The position numbers and the translations under genes are program-made. From positions 248,001 through 312,000 of the forward strand of contig CAVUYB010000010.1 in the NCBI GenBank assembly GCA_963745595.1: a DNA stretch of 64,000 nt, in the 5' to 3' direction. A model generated the notes under the pieces. The model ran no database searches. It saw only the letters and a program-made list of their open reading frames with translations, and was not told where the DNA came from. Origin of the DNA: DASZUK01 sp963745595. Lineage in GTDB: Bacteria > Actinomycetota > Acidimicrobiia > Acidimicrobiales > RAAP-2. Shown here in pieces: positions 51,877 through 61,094 of this stretch; position 1 is the stretch's first letter, and each line of letters opens with the position of its first letter.

Positions 51877-52658
51877 TTACTTCTTACCGATGATCTTGTA
51901 GAAGCAGGCCTTCGGCTTGCCCGGCGTCGGGTCGCCACCCAGCTCGGCGGCGGTGCACTTGACCCCGCCACCGACGAACGGCCGGTCGGTGTAACGGTAC
52001 GTGCTGTCGGTACCGAAGGCGATGCTGGCCCGGGCGGACGGTGTGAACGAGCAGCTGCCGTTCTCGTACGCGCAGAACGTGTACCCCGCCGGCGCAGCCG
52101 TCGGTGAACCGGTCACCGGCCCCAACGACGCGTAGGTCGACACCGACCGCCGCTCGGTGAGTTGCCCCGTTGGTCGCCGTAGCAGTCGAGACCCTTGGCG
52201 TCGTAGCAGTGCACCACGTAGCTGGACGCCGGACCGCCGGTCTGGGTGAGGTTCAGCTTGGTGGTGCCCACGGCGGTGCTCGGCGTCCGCACGGTGACGA
52301 GGAACTGTGCGTTGGAGCCTTCGAACGCGCAGGACCCTGTGTTCTTGGCCGTGAAGAGGTCGACGGAGGGCTCCAGCTTGCCGTGATCCGGGTACCGGTC
52401 GTCCCGCCCGACGGTGATCGTCGGATATCGCTTGCTGCCGTCGCAGTGGCCCCCGACGTCCGAAAAGGTCACCAGCGAACCTGGTGGGAGCTTGAAGCCG
52501 TCGAGAGAGATGCTCACCCGGGTCGCCGCGCCGGCCGGATCGGCGACCACCAGGGCCGGCACCACCACCGCCGCCACGACCGTCGCGGCCATGGCCCAAC
52601 GGCGCCGGCCGGTTCGGCGTCGGCCGGGCGTCGTTTCGAAAGCAGGGACGTCGGGCAC
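51877..52658 (-). CDS. secreted cysteine-rich protein (apparent frameshift)
   Basis: The N-terminal part carries a twin-Arg-rich start (TGRRRTGRRR-like) and signal segment MAATVVAAVVVPALVVADP, then GFKLPPGSLVTFSDVGGHCDG and HCYDAKGLDCYGDQRG. After about 52,168 the frame changes at a GGGG run; the continuation is QLTERRSVSTYASLG, YTFCAYENGSCSFTPSARAS and GGDPTPGKPKACFYKIIG. The last module is of a type I associate with secreted actinobacterial proteins, probably disulfide-bonded. One additional G in the run joins the parts. Function unknown. Confidence 0.7.
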
Positions 52659-52732
52659 GGCGGCAATCTAACGTCGCCTCCGGCCCGGACGGTGGACGGT
52701 GGACGGTCCTTTCGACCGCCCGTCGGCGACGA

Positions 52733-53791
52733 TCAGTCGACCGCGGCGGCCTCGGTCGAGACCCGCACCAGGCCGTCGAGGGCGGCGGCGGCCCGGCCGG
52801 CGTCGATCGACGCCGACGCCCGCACCACCCCGTCACCGAGGTCGTCGGCGATGCCGGCGACGACAAGAGCGGCCGCCGCGTTGAGCACGCCGATGTCGCG
52901 CCGCGGCCCCGGCTCGCCGTCGAGGATCCGGCGGATGACGTCGGCGTTGAACGCCGCATCCCCGCCACGCAGGCTCTCCATCGTCGCCGACGGGATGCCG
53001 AGGTCGGTCGGATCGAGCCGCCACGTCCGGACCTCGTAGTCGCCCTCGCCGTCGCCGGTCAGGTCGAGCACGGTCGACGGCGACGTCACGCTCAGCTCGT
53101 CGAGGCCGTCGTCGGCGTAGACGACCATCGACCGCCGGCTGCCGTTGGCCCCGAGGACGTCGGCCATCTTGGCCGCCATCTTCGGATCGCTGACCCCGAC
53201 GAGCTGGTACTCGGCCCGGGCCGGGTTGGCCAGGGGGCCGAGGAAGTTGAAGACGGTCGGCACGCCGAGCTCGGCCCGGACGGGACCGGCGAACCGCATC
53301 GCCGGGTGGAAGCGGGGGGCGAAGCAGAAGCCGAGGCCGACCTCCTCGACGCAGCGGGCGACGCCGGCCGGCCCGAGGTCGACCGCGACGCCGAGTGCCT
53401 CGAGGACGTCCGCGGTGCCGACCGACGACGACGCGGCCCGGTTCCCGTGCTTGCAGACCGCCGCGCCCGCGCCGGCGGTGATGCACGCGGCGATCGTCGA
53501 GACGTTGATGCTGCGCAGGCGATCGCCGCCGGTGCCGACGACGTCGACCAGCGGCCCGGCGAGCGGCAACGGCTCCGCATGGGCGAGCATCGCCCGGGAC
53601 AGGCCGATGATCTCCTCGACCGTCTCCCCCTTGGCCCGGAGGCCGACGAGCAGGCCGCCGATCTGGGCGGCCGTCGCCCGGCCCTCCAGCACCTCGCCCA
53701 TGACGCGCTCGGCCATGTCGGCCCCGAGCGGCTCGCCGGCGATCAACCGGCTGAGCACCCCTGGCCACCCTCCGGCGTCCGCGAATTCCAC
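52733..53791 (-). CDS. trpD: anthranilate phosphoribosyltransferase
   Basis: 352 aa from a GTG at 53791; the frame continues far upstream without a plausible start. Motifs: GLLVGLRAKGETVEEIIGL, VDVVGTGGDRLRSINVSTIAA (PRPP binding), CKHGNRAASSSVGTADVLEAL and FLGPLANPARAEYQLVGV. It joins anthranilate and PRPP in tryptophan synthesis. No other trp genes are in the window. Divergent from the LCP gene. Confidence 0.95.
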   Translation of the reverse strand: MEFADAGGWPGVLSRLIAGEPLGADMAERVMGEVLEGRATAAQIGGLLVGLRAKGETVEEIIGLSRAMLAHAEPLPLAGPLVDVVGTGGDRLRSINVSTIAACITAGAGAAVCKHGNRAASSSVGTADVLEALGVAVDLGPAGVARCVEEVGLGFCFAPRFHPAMRFAGPVRAELGVPTVFNFLGPLANPARAEYQLVGVSDPKMAAKMADVLGANGSRRSMVVYADDGLDELSVTSPSTVLDLTGDGEGDYEVRTWRLDPTDLGIPSATMESLRGGDAAFNADVIRRILDGEPGPRRDIGVLNAAAALVVAGIADDLGDGVVRASASIDAGRAAAALDGLVRVSTEAAAVD

Positions 53792-53882
53792 GGCGACAAG
53801 GTACCGCGACCGATGAAAGGATTCCGTCAGGTCGGCCGAGTAACTTCCAGGTCGCGGGCTGTGCTCCGCCGCCCCATCCATC

Positions 53883-55466
53883 TTGCCGACACCCCCCCTC
53901 GACTCCGCGGCCTCACCCGAGCCGCCGCCCGGCCTCGACCGCCGGGCGGTGCAGGCAGCGCGCCGCAAGCAGCGCAAGCAGGCGAAGCGGCGCTGGCCGA
54001 AACGGTTGCTGATCACCGCGATCGTCCTCGTCGTCCTGGCCGGCGGGCTCGTCGGCGGCTCGTACGTCTACGCCAACTACCGCTTCCACCAGATCAAGAA
54101 GATCCACGCCAAGCACCTGACCGCCCAGCCGAAGACACCGGGCAAGCCGGAGAACATCCTCGTCGTCGGCTCCGACTCGCGGTCGTTCGTCAAGAACACA
54201 ACGCAGAAGCAGGCGTTCGGGACATCGACATCCAGTCAGCGCAGCGACGTGACGATGATCGTCCGGCTCGTCCCCGCCACCAAGCAGGTCTGGATCCTCT
54301 CCGTCCCCCGGGACCTGTGGGTGACAATCCCGAGCGGGTCGCTGGCCGGGATGAACCGGATCAACGCGGCGTTCAACACAGGACCCGACACGCTGATCCA
54401 GACGATCGAGACCGACCTGCACGTCCCGATCAACCACTACGTCGCGGTCAACTTCACAGGTCTGCAGTCGATGGTGACAGCCATCGGCGGCGTCACAATG
54501 GACTTCTCGACCCCCGTCAAGGACGCCTACTCCGGCCTGAACGTCTCCCAGACCGGCTGCCAGCTCGTTCCGGGGCCGACCGCCCTCGAGCTCGTCCGGG
54601 CCCGGCACCTCTACTACATGACACAGACGACCGACGAGTGGAAGTACGACGGCCTCAGCGACTTCAGCCGCATCCAGCGCCAGGACGCGTTCTTCCGGGC
54701 CGCGCTGGCCAAGCTGAACGGCGTCAAGTTCAACCCGTTCACGATCAACAGTTTCCTCGGCGCGGCCGTCAAGAACCTGACCATCGACGACACCCTCACC
54801 CTCGGTGACCTGACGACACTGGCCGAGACGTTCCACGGCCTGCCGTCGGCGAACCTGCACACCGAGACCCTGCCGACGACGTCGTTCACGACGACCGGCG
54901 GCGCCGACGTGCTGAACGAGGCCCAGCCGTACGCCACAGCCATGATCGCCGCGTTCAACCAGCTCGGCACCGCCACAACACCGGCCACCGCGCCATCGAC
55001 GACGACCGTGCCGTCGCGCGGGACGACGACGACCACCGCGCCATCGCTCCCGCCGTCGCAGGTCAGCGTGCAGGTGCTCAACGGCGTCGACTTCACAAAG
55101 CCCGTCGCGTCCGACACCGAGGCATCGTTGCGCCAGGCCGGCTTCGTCGTCACCGGCGCGGCCAACGCCCCGGCCGCCGGCGTGGCGACGACCCAGATCG
55201 AGTACGCCGAAGGGCACGAAGCCGCCGGACAGACCCTGGCCGCCCACCTCGGCGGGGCCAGCCAGCTCGTCGCGGACCCGCAGCTCCAGGGTGACCAGGT
55301 CGTCGTCACCATCGGCCGCTCGTTCACCAGCGTGACCGGCACTACATCGGCGACCGGCACCGCGACCACGGGGACGACGACGACCACGACCGTTCCGCCC
55401 GCGCCGGGCGACGTCTACACGAACACGCAACCGGAGCCGTGGAACCCGACGCCCTGCACCCGGTGA
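53883..55466 (+). CDS. LytR-CpsA-Psr family cell-wall ligase
   Basis: 527 aa. A basic cytosolic N terminus (RRKQRKQAKRRWPKR) and one membrane helix (LLITAIVLVVLAGGLVGGSYV). The LCP domain has ENILVVGSDSR, RSDVTMIVRL, VWILSVPRDLWVTIP, INAAFNTGPDTLIQTIE and QRQDAFFRAAL. A LytR C-terminal domain (VSVQVLNGVDFTKPVASDTE) follows a Thr-rich linker, then a Thr-rich tail. LCP proteins attach glycopolymers to the wall. The start is listed as TTG at 53883 with weak support; a GTG at 53949 is another option. ACA is used for Thr more often than in neighbouring genes. Confidence 0.9.
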   Translation: MPTPPLDSAASPEPPPGLDRRAVQAARRKQRKQAKRRWPKRLLITAIVLVVLAGGLVGGSYVYANYRFHQIKKIHAKHLTAQPKTPGKPENILVVGSDSRSFVKNTTQKQAFGTSTSSQRSDVTMIVRLVPATKQVWILSVPRDLWVTIPSGSLAGMNRINAAFNTGPDTLIQTIETDLHVPINHYVAVNFTGLQSMVTAIGGVTMDFSTPVKDAYSGLNVSQTGCQLVPGPTALELVRARHLYYMTQTTDEWKYDGLSDFSRIQRQDAFFRAALAKLNGVKFNPFTINSFLGAAVKNLTIDDTLTLGDLTTLAETFHGLPSANLHTETLPTTSFTTTGGADVLNEAQPYATAMIAAFNQLGTATTPATAPSTTTVPSRGTTTTTAPSLPPSQVSVQVLNGVDFTKPVASDTEASLRQAGFVVTGAANAPAAGVATTQIEYAEGHEAAGQTLAAHLGGASQLVADPQLQGDQVVVTIGRSFTSVTGTTSATGTATTGTTTTTTVPPAPGDVYTNTQPEPWNPTPCTR

Positions 55467-55538
55467 TCAGTACCCGCTGACCGCACTCGTTGACGGCACC
55501 CGCTGGACGGCAGGCGCGGGCTGCTCAGGCGAGCTGGC

Positions 55539-55775
55539 TCAGGCGGACTTGCGCCGCTGGCGGATGATCCGCCGCCGCTCCCGCTCGGTCGCGCCGCCCC
55601 AGACCCCTTCCCGCTCCCGGTTGGCCAGGGCGTGCTCGAGGCAGGCCTGCCGTACGGGGCACTCTGCGCAGACGGCTTTGGCCTCGGCCGCGTCGGCCTC
55701 GTCCTCCGTCGCCGGGTAGAAGATCTCTACATCGATGCCCCGGCAAGCGGCTCGCTTGCGCCACGTGGCACTCAT
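55539..55775 (-). CDS. WhiB-family Fe-S transcription factor
   Basis: 78 aa from the ATG at 55775. The four cluster cysteines are present: RAACRGID and AVCAECPVRQACLEHAL, followed by the G-V-WGG turn (GVWGGATERERRRI) and basic C terminus RQRRKSA. These proteins bind a [4Fe-4S] cluster and interact with the primary sigma factor; they are actinobacteria-specific. A long region lies upstream before the DUF3501 gene. Confidence 0.95.
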   Translation of the reverse strand: MSATWRKRAACRGIDVEIFYPATEDEADAAEAKAVCAECPVRQACLEHALANREREGVWGGATERERRRIIRQRRKSA

Positions 55776-55978
55776 GGGAAGCACTTTCTGTTCGCGGTTC
55801 ATACTCTCGAAAAGCGGTATTGGAGCCCACCGAATCGGGCGTACGGCCCGCACCTCCGTGCGACGAGCACGAAATACGGCAGAACGACGATTATTGCGCA
55901 CGTCGGGCGCGGATGTAAAGCGGAGATTCCCCTGATCACAAAGGCCGGGCGAAAGCCGCCTCGCCGCCCTCCGGATCA
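55776..55978 (-). promoter_or_regulatory. whiB upstream region
   Basis: About 200 bp between the whiB start and the end of the DUF3501 gene contains no convincing ORF and is less GC-rich than its surroundings (for example CGAAAAGCGGTATTGG and GACGATTATTGCGCAC). It probably holds the whiB promoter and a leader, as is common for whiB genes. Confidence 0.4.
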
Positions 55979-56597
55979 CTAGCCGATCGGCAGTGGCTCC
56001 GTGCGCCCCTCCAGGTCGGCCAGGAGCTCGTCCCGCGTGGCCGCCGACAGCTCGGTCCGGGCCTCGTACGCCGGGTGCGCGACAGCCAGCGCGATCGGCC
56101 CGGCGGCGAACGCCGCCACCTCGGCGGCGGAGAACCGGAAACGGAGGTAGTGGACGGCCGGCGTGACGGTCTCCCTGGTCAGCGCCTCGGCGTGGCTGGC
56201 CTCGGGGACGCTGACGACGGCCGATCCGTCCGCCAGCTCGACCGCGATCGTCCGCTCGATGCCGACGAGCCGGGGCAGCCAGTGCCGGAGCTCGGCGTCG
56301 CTCGTCAGCTCGATGAACAGCGTCGCCGACAGCTCGCCCGGGGCCGGCAACAGGCGGTTGTAGACGTCGAGCTCCGCCTGGATGCCCTCGTCGGTCAGGA
56401 TCTTCTCGACCCGGGCCATCTCCTGGACCTGGAACCGGACGGTGTCGACCGACTCGAAGACGACCGTCATGATCCCGCCCAACCCGACGCGGCGGAGCCG
56501 CTTGCGGGCCATCACCCGGCGCGCGGAAGTCGTCCCGGACCCGTTCGTAGGCCCGGGCGTCGAGGATGTCGTCGAGGGTCAGGTGGTCGGTGGGCAT
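55979..56597 (-). CDS. DUF3501 family protein (apparent frameshift)
   Basis: The start MPTDHLTLDDILDARAYERVRD at 56597 is the family N terminus. The frame then shifts at a CGCGCCGG run near 56,523; one base fewer gives FRRRVMARKRLRRVGLGG and continues MTVVFESVDTVRFQVQEMAR and YNRLLPAPGELSATLFIELT. DUF3501 usually occurs with rubrerythrin and a GlpC-like Fe-S protein; here rubrerythrin is next to it, the GlpC-like gene absent. Confidence 0.85.
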
Positions 56598-56678
56598 CGA
56601 CGGGATCTCATCGGGACGTCACCGGTACGGCCGGCCGCCCGCCCGCGACGCGCGGGACGGGTGACCGGCCGATCCGGC

Positions 56679-57098
<420 letters not shown>

Positions 57099-57134
57099 AG
57101 TCGTCCTTCTCTCCTTTTTCGTTTCGTTTCCTGC

Positions 57135-57583
57135 TTACACCAATGCGTCGGCGTCGGCCGGGCTCGGACGGCAGTCCTGGCAGAGCCCACGGAAGACGAC
57201 CTCCGCGCTGCGGACCTCGTAGCCCTGCGCGTCGGCCGGCCGGCACGGCCAGCCCGGCGAAGTCGACGTGGAGGTCGCGAACCTTGCCGCACGAGCGGCA
57301 GACGAGGTGGTGGTGGGCCTCGTCGACGTTCGGGTCGAACCGGACCATCCCGGTGCCGAGGTCGAGGGCGGCGATCTCCCCCAGCTCGGCCAGCTCGTAG
57401 AGCGTCTGGTAGACGGTCTTGAGCGAGATCGTCTCCATCTCCGTGCGGACCGCCTCGTAGACCGCCTCGGCCGACGGGTGGTCCTCGTTGCCCTGCGAGG
57501 GCCCGGAAGACGCACTGCCGTTGGGCCGTCACCTTGCGGCCGTTCGCCCGGAACAGGTCCGTCAGCTCGTCGGGGCTGCGCAT
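57135..57583 (-). CDS. Fur/PerR-family metalloregulator (two apparent frameshifts)
   Basis: ATG at 57583: MRSPDELTDLFRANGRKVTAQRQCVF begins the winged helix. A frame change near 57,500 (extra G in GCAGGG) is followed by METISLKTVYQTLYELAELGE, LGTGMVRFDPNVDEAHHHLV and CRSCGKVRDLHVDF. A second change near 57,235 precedes DAQGYEVRSAEVVFRGLCQDC. HHH and two CxxC motifs are the regulatory and structural zinc sites. It probably controls the rubrerythrin/DUF3501 genes next to it. Both shifts look like sequence errors. Confidence 0.9.
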
Positions 57584-57605
57584 CGCTCTACCACGATACC
57601 ACCAA

Positions 57606-57629
57606 CGATTGTTTTTTGACATCGATTGT
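57606..57629. promoter_or_regulatory. repeat CGATTGT in the fur/glpD divergent region, candidate operator
   Basis: CGATTGT at 57606-57612 and again at 57623-57629, 17 bp start to start, with TTTTTTGACA between. The region separates the fur (start 57583) and glpD (start 57657) genes and is AT-rich amid GC-rich DNA. It is a plausible Fur-family or general regulator site and may include a TTGACA -35 element for glpD. Confidence 0.4.
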
Positions 57630-57656
57630 TGAAATCCATCGAACCACGGAGTAGCC

Positions 57657-59529
57657 GTGTGGCAGGCTGGGCCGGTGACGGCCGCTCAGCCCGAGGGCAC
57701 CGGCGTTTTCCGCCGCTCCGACGGACGGCAACCGGGCCCGGCGTTCGACCGGGCGACGGCGCTGGCCCGGCTGGCCGGCGACTCGTTCGACGTCCTCGTC
57801 ATCGGCGGCGGCGTGACCGGCGCCGGCGTCGCCCTCGACGCGGCCAGCCGGGGGCTGCGGACCGCGCTCGTCGAGAAGGCCGACTTCGCGTCGGGGACGT
57901 CGTCGAAGTCGTCGAAGATGGTCCACGGCGGCATCCGGTACCTCCAGCAGCGCGAGATCCGGCTCGTCTACGAGAACCTCGCCGAACGGCAGCGGCTGCT
58001 CGACAACGCCCCGCACCTCGTCTCGCCGCTCCCGTTCCTGATCCCGCTCTTCGGCCGCAATGGCGTCGTCTCGAAGACCGTCGCCCGCTCGTACGCCACC
58101 GCGCTCTGGCTCTACGACCTCACCGGCGGCCTGCGCATCGGCAGCCGACACCGGCGCGTCGACCGGGACGAGGCGCTCGAGCACCTGCCGACGCTGCGCA
58201 CCGACGACCTCGTCGCCGGCTTCTTGTACTTCGACGCCCGGGCCGACGACGCCCGCCTGACGCTCTCGCTGCTGCGGACGGCCGTCCTCGACCACGGCGC
58301 GGTGGCCGCCAACTACACCCGGGCCGCCGCCTTCTTGACCGACGACCGAGGTCGCGTCACCGGGGTCCGCGTCAGCCCGGCCGCCCGGCCCGGCGCGTCC
58401 GGCTCGTTCGGCGAGGTCGCCGAGGGGCCGGACTTCGACGTCCGAGCGACCGTCGTCGTCAACGCGACCGGCGTCTGGGCCGACGACGTCGCCGCGCTCG
58501 AGGAAACCCACCGACCGACGCTCCGCCCGGCCAAGGGTGTCCACGTCACCGTGCCCGCGGCGAAGCTGCCGTGCGACATCGCGGCCGTCGTCCCCGTCCC
58601 CGGCGACAAGCGGTCGATCTTCGTCGTCCCCTGGCCGGAGGCCGAGCTGACGTACATCGGCACGACCGACACCGACTACGACGGACCGCTCGACCACCCG
58701 ACGTGCACGCCCGACGACGTCGCCTACCTGCTCGGCGCGGTCAACGCAGCGACGACGTCGGACCTCTCGCCCGACGACGTCACCGGCGTCTGGGCCGGGC
58801 TGCGCCCACTGCTCGCGCCGACCGACGGCCGGCCCGTCTCGGAGCGGACCGCCGACCTGTCGCGGCGCCACACCGTCCGCACGTCGCCGAACGGCGTCGT
58901 GACCGTGACCGGCGGGAAGCTGACGACGTACCGCAAGATGGCCGAGGACACCCTCGCCCAGGTCGTTCCCCTGCTCGGCCCGGACCGAGCGCGGTCGGCC
59001 GAGCGGTGCGTCACCGCCAAGCTCCCGCTGCGCGGCGCCCCGGCCGGCTCGCGCCACCGAGCCGTGCCGGTCGGTCGCCGCGGCGGCTCCCGTCGCCGCA
59101 CCCGCTCAGCCGAGCCAGTTGGCGGCGGGTCGTTCGGCGGGCGGCGGGTCGGAGGCCGACCGCCACGAGCACCTCGCCCGCCGGTACGGGACCGAGGCGC
59201 CGGCGGTGCTCGCCGTCGCCGACGGCCGGCCGGAGCTCCTCGAACCGATCGTCCCCGGGCTGCCGTACCTCGGGGCCGAGGTCGTCTACGCCGCCCGCGC
59301 CGAGATGGCCCAGTCGGTCGACGACGTCCTCTCGCGGCGCACCCGCGCCGTGCTGCAGCAGGCCCGGGCCAGTGCGGCCGCGGCCGACCGCGTGGCCGCG
59401 CTGCTCGCCCCCGAGCTCGGCTGGACGCCCGAGCAGGCCGCCGACCAGGCCGGCCGGTTCGCCGCCGCGGCCGAGGCCGAGCTGACCGCCGCCGGCATCC
59501 CGGCCGGTGGCGCACCGGTGAGCCGATGA
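57657..59529 (+). CDS. glpD: glycerol-3-phosphate dehydrogenase, FAD (apparent frameshift)
   Basis: GTG start at 57657 with GGAG five bases upstream. FAD-binding FDVLVIGGGVTGAGVALDAASRG, SSKSSKMVHGGIRYLQ, and TVTGGKLTTYRKMAEDTLAQV are the GlpD hallmarks. The frame is lost between about 59,040 and 59,090. The C-terminal helical domain (HEHLARRYGTEAPAVLAVA, then GAEVVYAARAEMAQSVDDVL) continues in another frame to a TGA at 59527. It oxidises G3P to DHAP at the membrane. The stop overlaps the next ATG (ATGA), so the three-gene unit is coupled. Confidence 0.93.
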
Positions 59530-61094
59530 CGACCCCGACGCCGCCGACGCCGGTCGACGCCGAGCCGGCCGCCGTCACCGACCGGCTCGGCGGCCAGCGG
59601 GTGGCGACGGCCGGCGCGCTGCTCGAGCACCTGGCGGCCAGCGGGGTGGAGGTACGCACCGGCGACGAGGACCGGATCGAGGCCGGGCGTGACTGGTGGC
59701 CGCTCGCCATCGCCTGGGCCGCTCGCGGCCAGGTGCCGGCCCGACCAGCCGCGGTCGTCCGACCGGCGACGACCGAGCAGGTCGCAGCCATCCTCGCCGG
59801 CTGCTCGGCCGCCGGCGTGCCGGTGACGCCGGTGGCCGGCCGGAGCGGCGTCTGCGGCGGCTCGGTCCCCGTCTTCGGCGGCGTCGCCCTCGACTGCACC
59901 GGGCTGGTCGGCGATGTCACCGTCGACGAGACGTCGCTCGTCGCCGAGGTGCCGGCCGGGACGTTCGGACCGGACCTCGAGGCGGCGCTCGGCCGGATCG
60001 GTGACGGCTACACGCTCGGCCATTGGCCGCAGTCGATGGACCTGTCGACGGTCGGCGGCTGGCTCGCTTGCCGCGGCGCCGGCCAGTACTCGACCCGCTA
60101 CGGGAAGATCGAAGATCTCGTCATCGGCCTCGAAGTCGTCCTGGCCGACGGCCGCGTCGTGCAGACCGAGGGCCGGGCGCCGCGGGCCGCGACCGGCCCG
60201 AGCCTGACGCAGCTCTTCGTCGGCAGCGAGGGCACGCTCGGCGTCATCACCCGGGCGTGGTTCCGGGTGCGCCCGCGGCCGGCCGCCGAGGGACGCCGGG
60301 CGTTCGGGTTCGACCGCTTCGCCGACGGGCTCGACGCCTGCCGCCGGGTCCTGCGCCGCGGGGCGACGCCGGCCGTCCTCCGTCTCTACGACCGCGTCGA
60401 GTCACAGCGGAGCTTCGACCGCGACGACACCTGCGTGCTCGTCGTCCTCGACGAGGCCGACCCGGTGCTGCTCGACGCCACGCTCTCGATCGTCGACGAG
60501 GAGTGCACCGCCGCTGGCGGCGCCGGTGGGGTCGCCGCTGGCGGCGCCGGTGGAACCGGCGCCGAGCGGCTGCCCGACGACCTCGTCGACCGGTGGCTCG
60601 CCCACCGCAACGACGTCACCGCCCTCGCGCCGCTGTGGCGGGCCGACGTCGTCGTCGACACCGTCGAGATCGCCGGGCGCTGGGCTGCACTGCCGGGCCT
60701 GGCCGACGACGTCGTCGCCGCGTTGACCCGCCTGCCCGGCACGCTGGTGGCGTCGGTCCACCAGTCGCACGCGTACACCGACGGCGCCTGCCTCTACTTC
60801 ACCTTCGCCGGTCGCCGGCCCGACGGCGACCCGGGCGGCGACCGCGGCCTGGCCTGGGAGGAGGCGTACTACCGCCGGGCCTGGGACGTCGTCACCACCA
60901 CCGTGCTCGACGCCGGCGCGGCGATCAGCCACCACCACGGCATCGGCCTCAACCGGTCCCGGTTCGTCGAGGACGCCCTCGGCACCGGCTTCGAGGTGCT
61001 CGCCGCGGTCAAGCAGGCCCTCGACCCGACCGGCATCCTCAACCCCGGCAAGCTCGGCCTGCCGTCCCGCTTCGGCGCCGTCCCCTGGCCGTGA
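59526..61094 (+). CDS. FAD-binding oxidase, alkyldihydroxyacetonephosphate-synthase-like
   Basis: 522 aa. The PCMH FAD domain has RPATTEQVAAILAGCSAAGV, GRSGVCGGSVP, MDLSTVGGWLACRGAGQYSTRYG and FVGSEGTLGVITRAW. The C-terminal part ends ISHHHGIGLNRS and LDPTGILNPGKLG; the HHH motif is diagnostic of AGPS, which makes alkyl-DHAP, though glycolate-oxidase-type relatives share it partly. Genes for glpD upstream and a glycerol-type kinase downstream overlap it on both sides. The link with G3P/DHAP metabolism supports AGPS-like chemistry. Confidence 0.8.
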   Translation: MTTPTPPTPVDAEPAAVTDRLGGQRVATAGALLEHLAASGVEVRTGDEDRIEAGRDWWPLAIAWAARGQVPARPAAVVRPATTEQVAAILAGCSAAGVPVTPVAGRSGVCGGSVPVFGGVALDCTGLVGDVTVDETSLVAEVPAGTFGPDLEAALGRIGDGYTLGHWPQSMDLSTVGGWLACRGAGQYSTRYGKIEDLVIGLEVVLADGRVVQTEGRAPRAATGPSLTQLFVGSEGTLGVITRAWFRVRPRPAAEGRRAFGFDRFADGLDACRRVLRRGATPAVLRLYDRVESQRSFDRDDTCVLVVLDEADPVLLDATLSIVDEECTAAGGAGGVAAGGAGGTGAERLPDDLVDRWLAHRNDVTALAPLWRADVVVDTVEIAGRWAALPGLADDVVAALTRLPGTLVASVHQSHAYTDGACLYFTFAGRRPDGDPGGDRGLAWEEAYYRRAWDVVTTTVLDAGAAISHHHGIGLNRSRFVEDALGTGFEVLAAVKQALDPTGILNPGKLGLPSRFGAVPWP

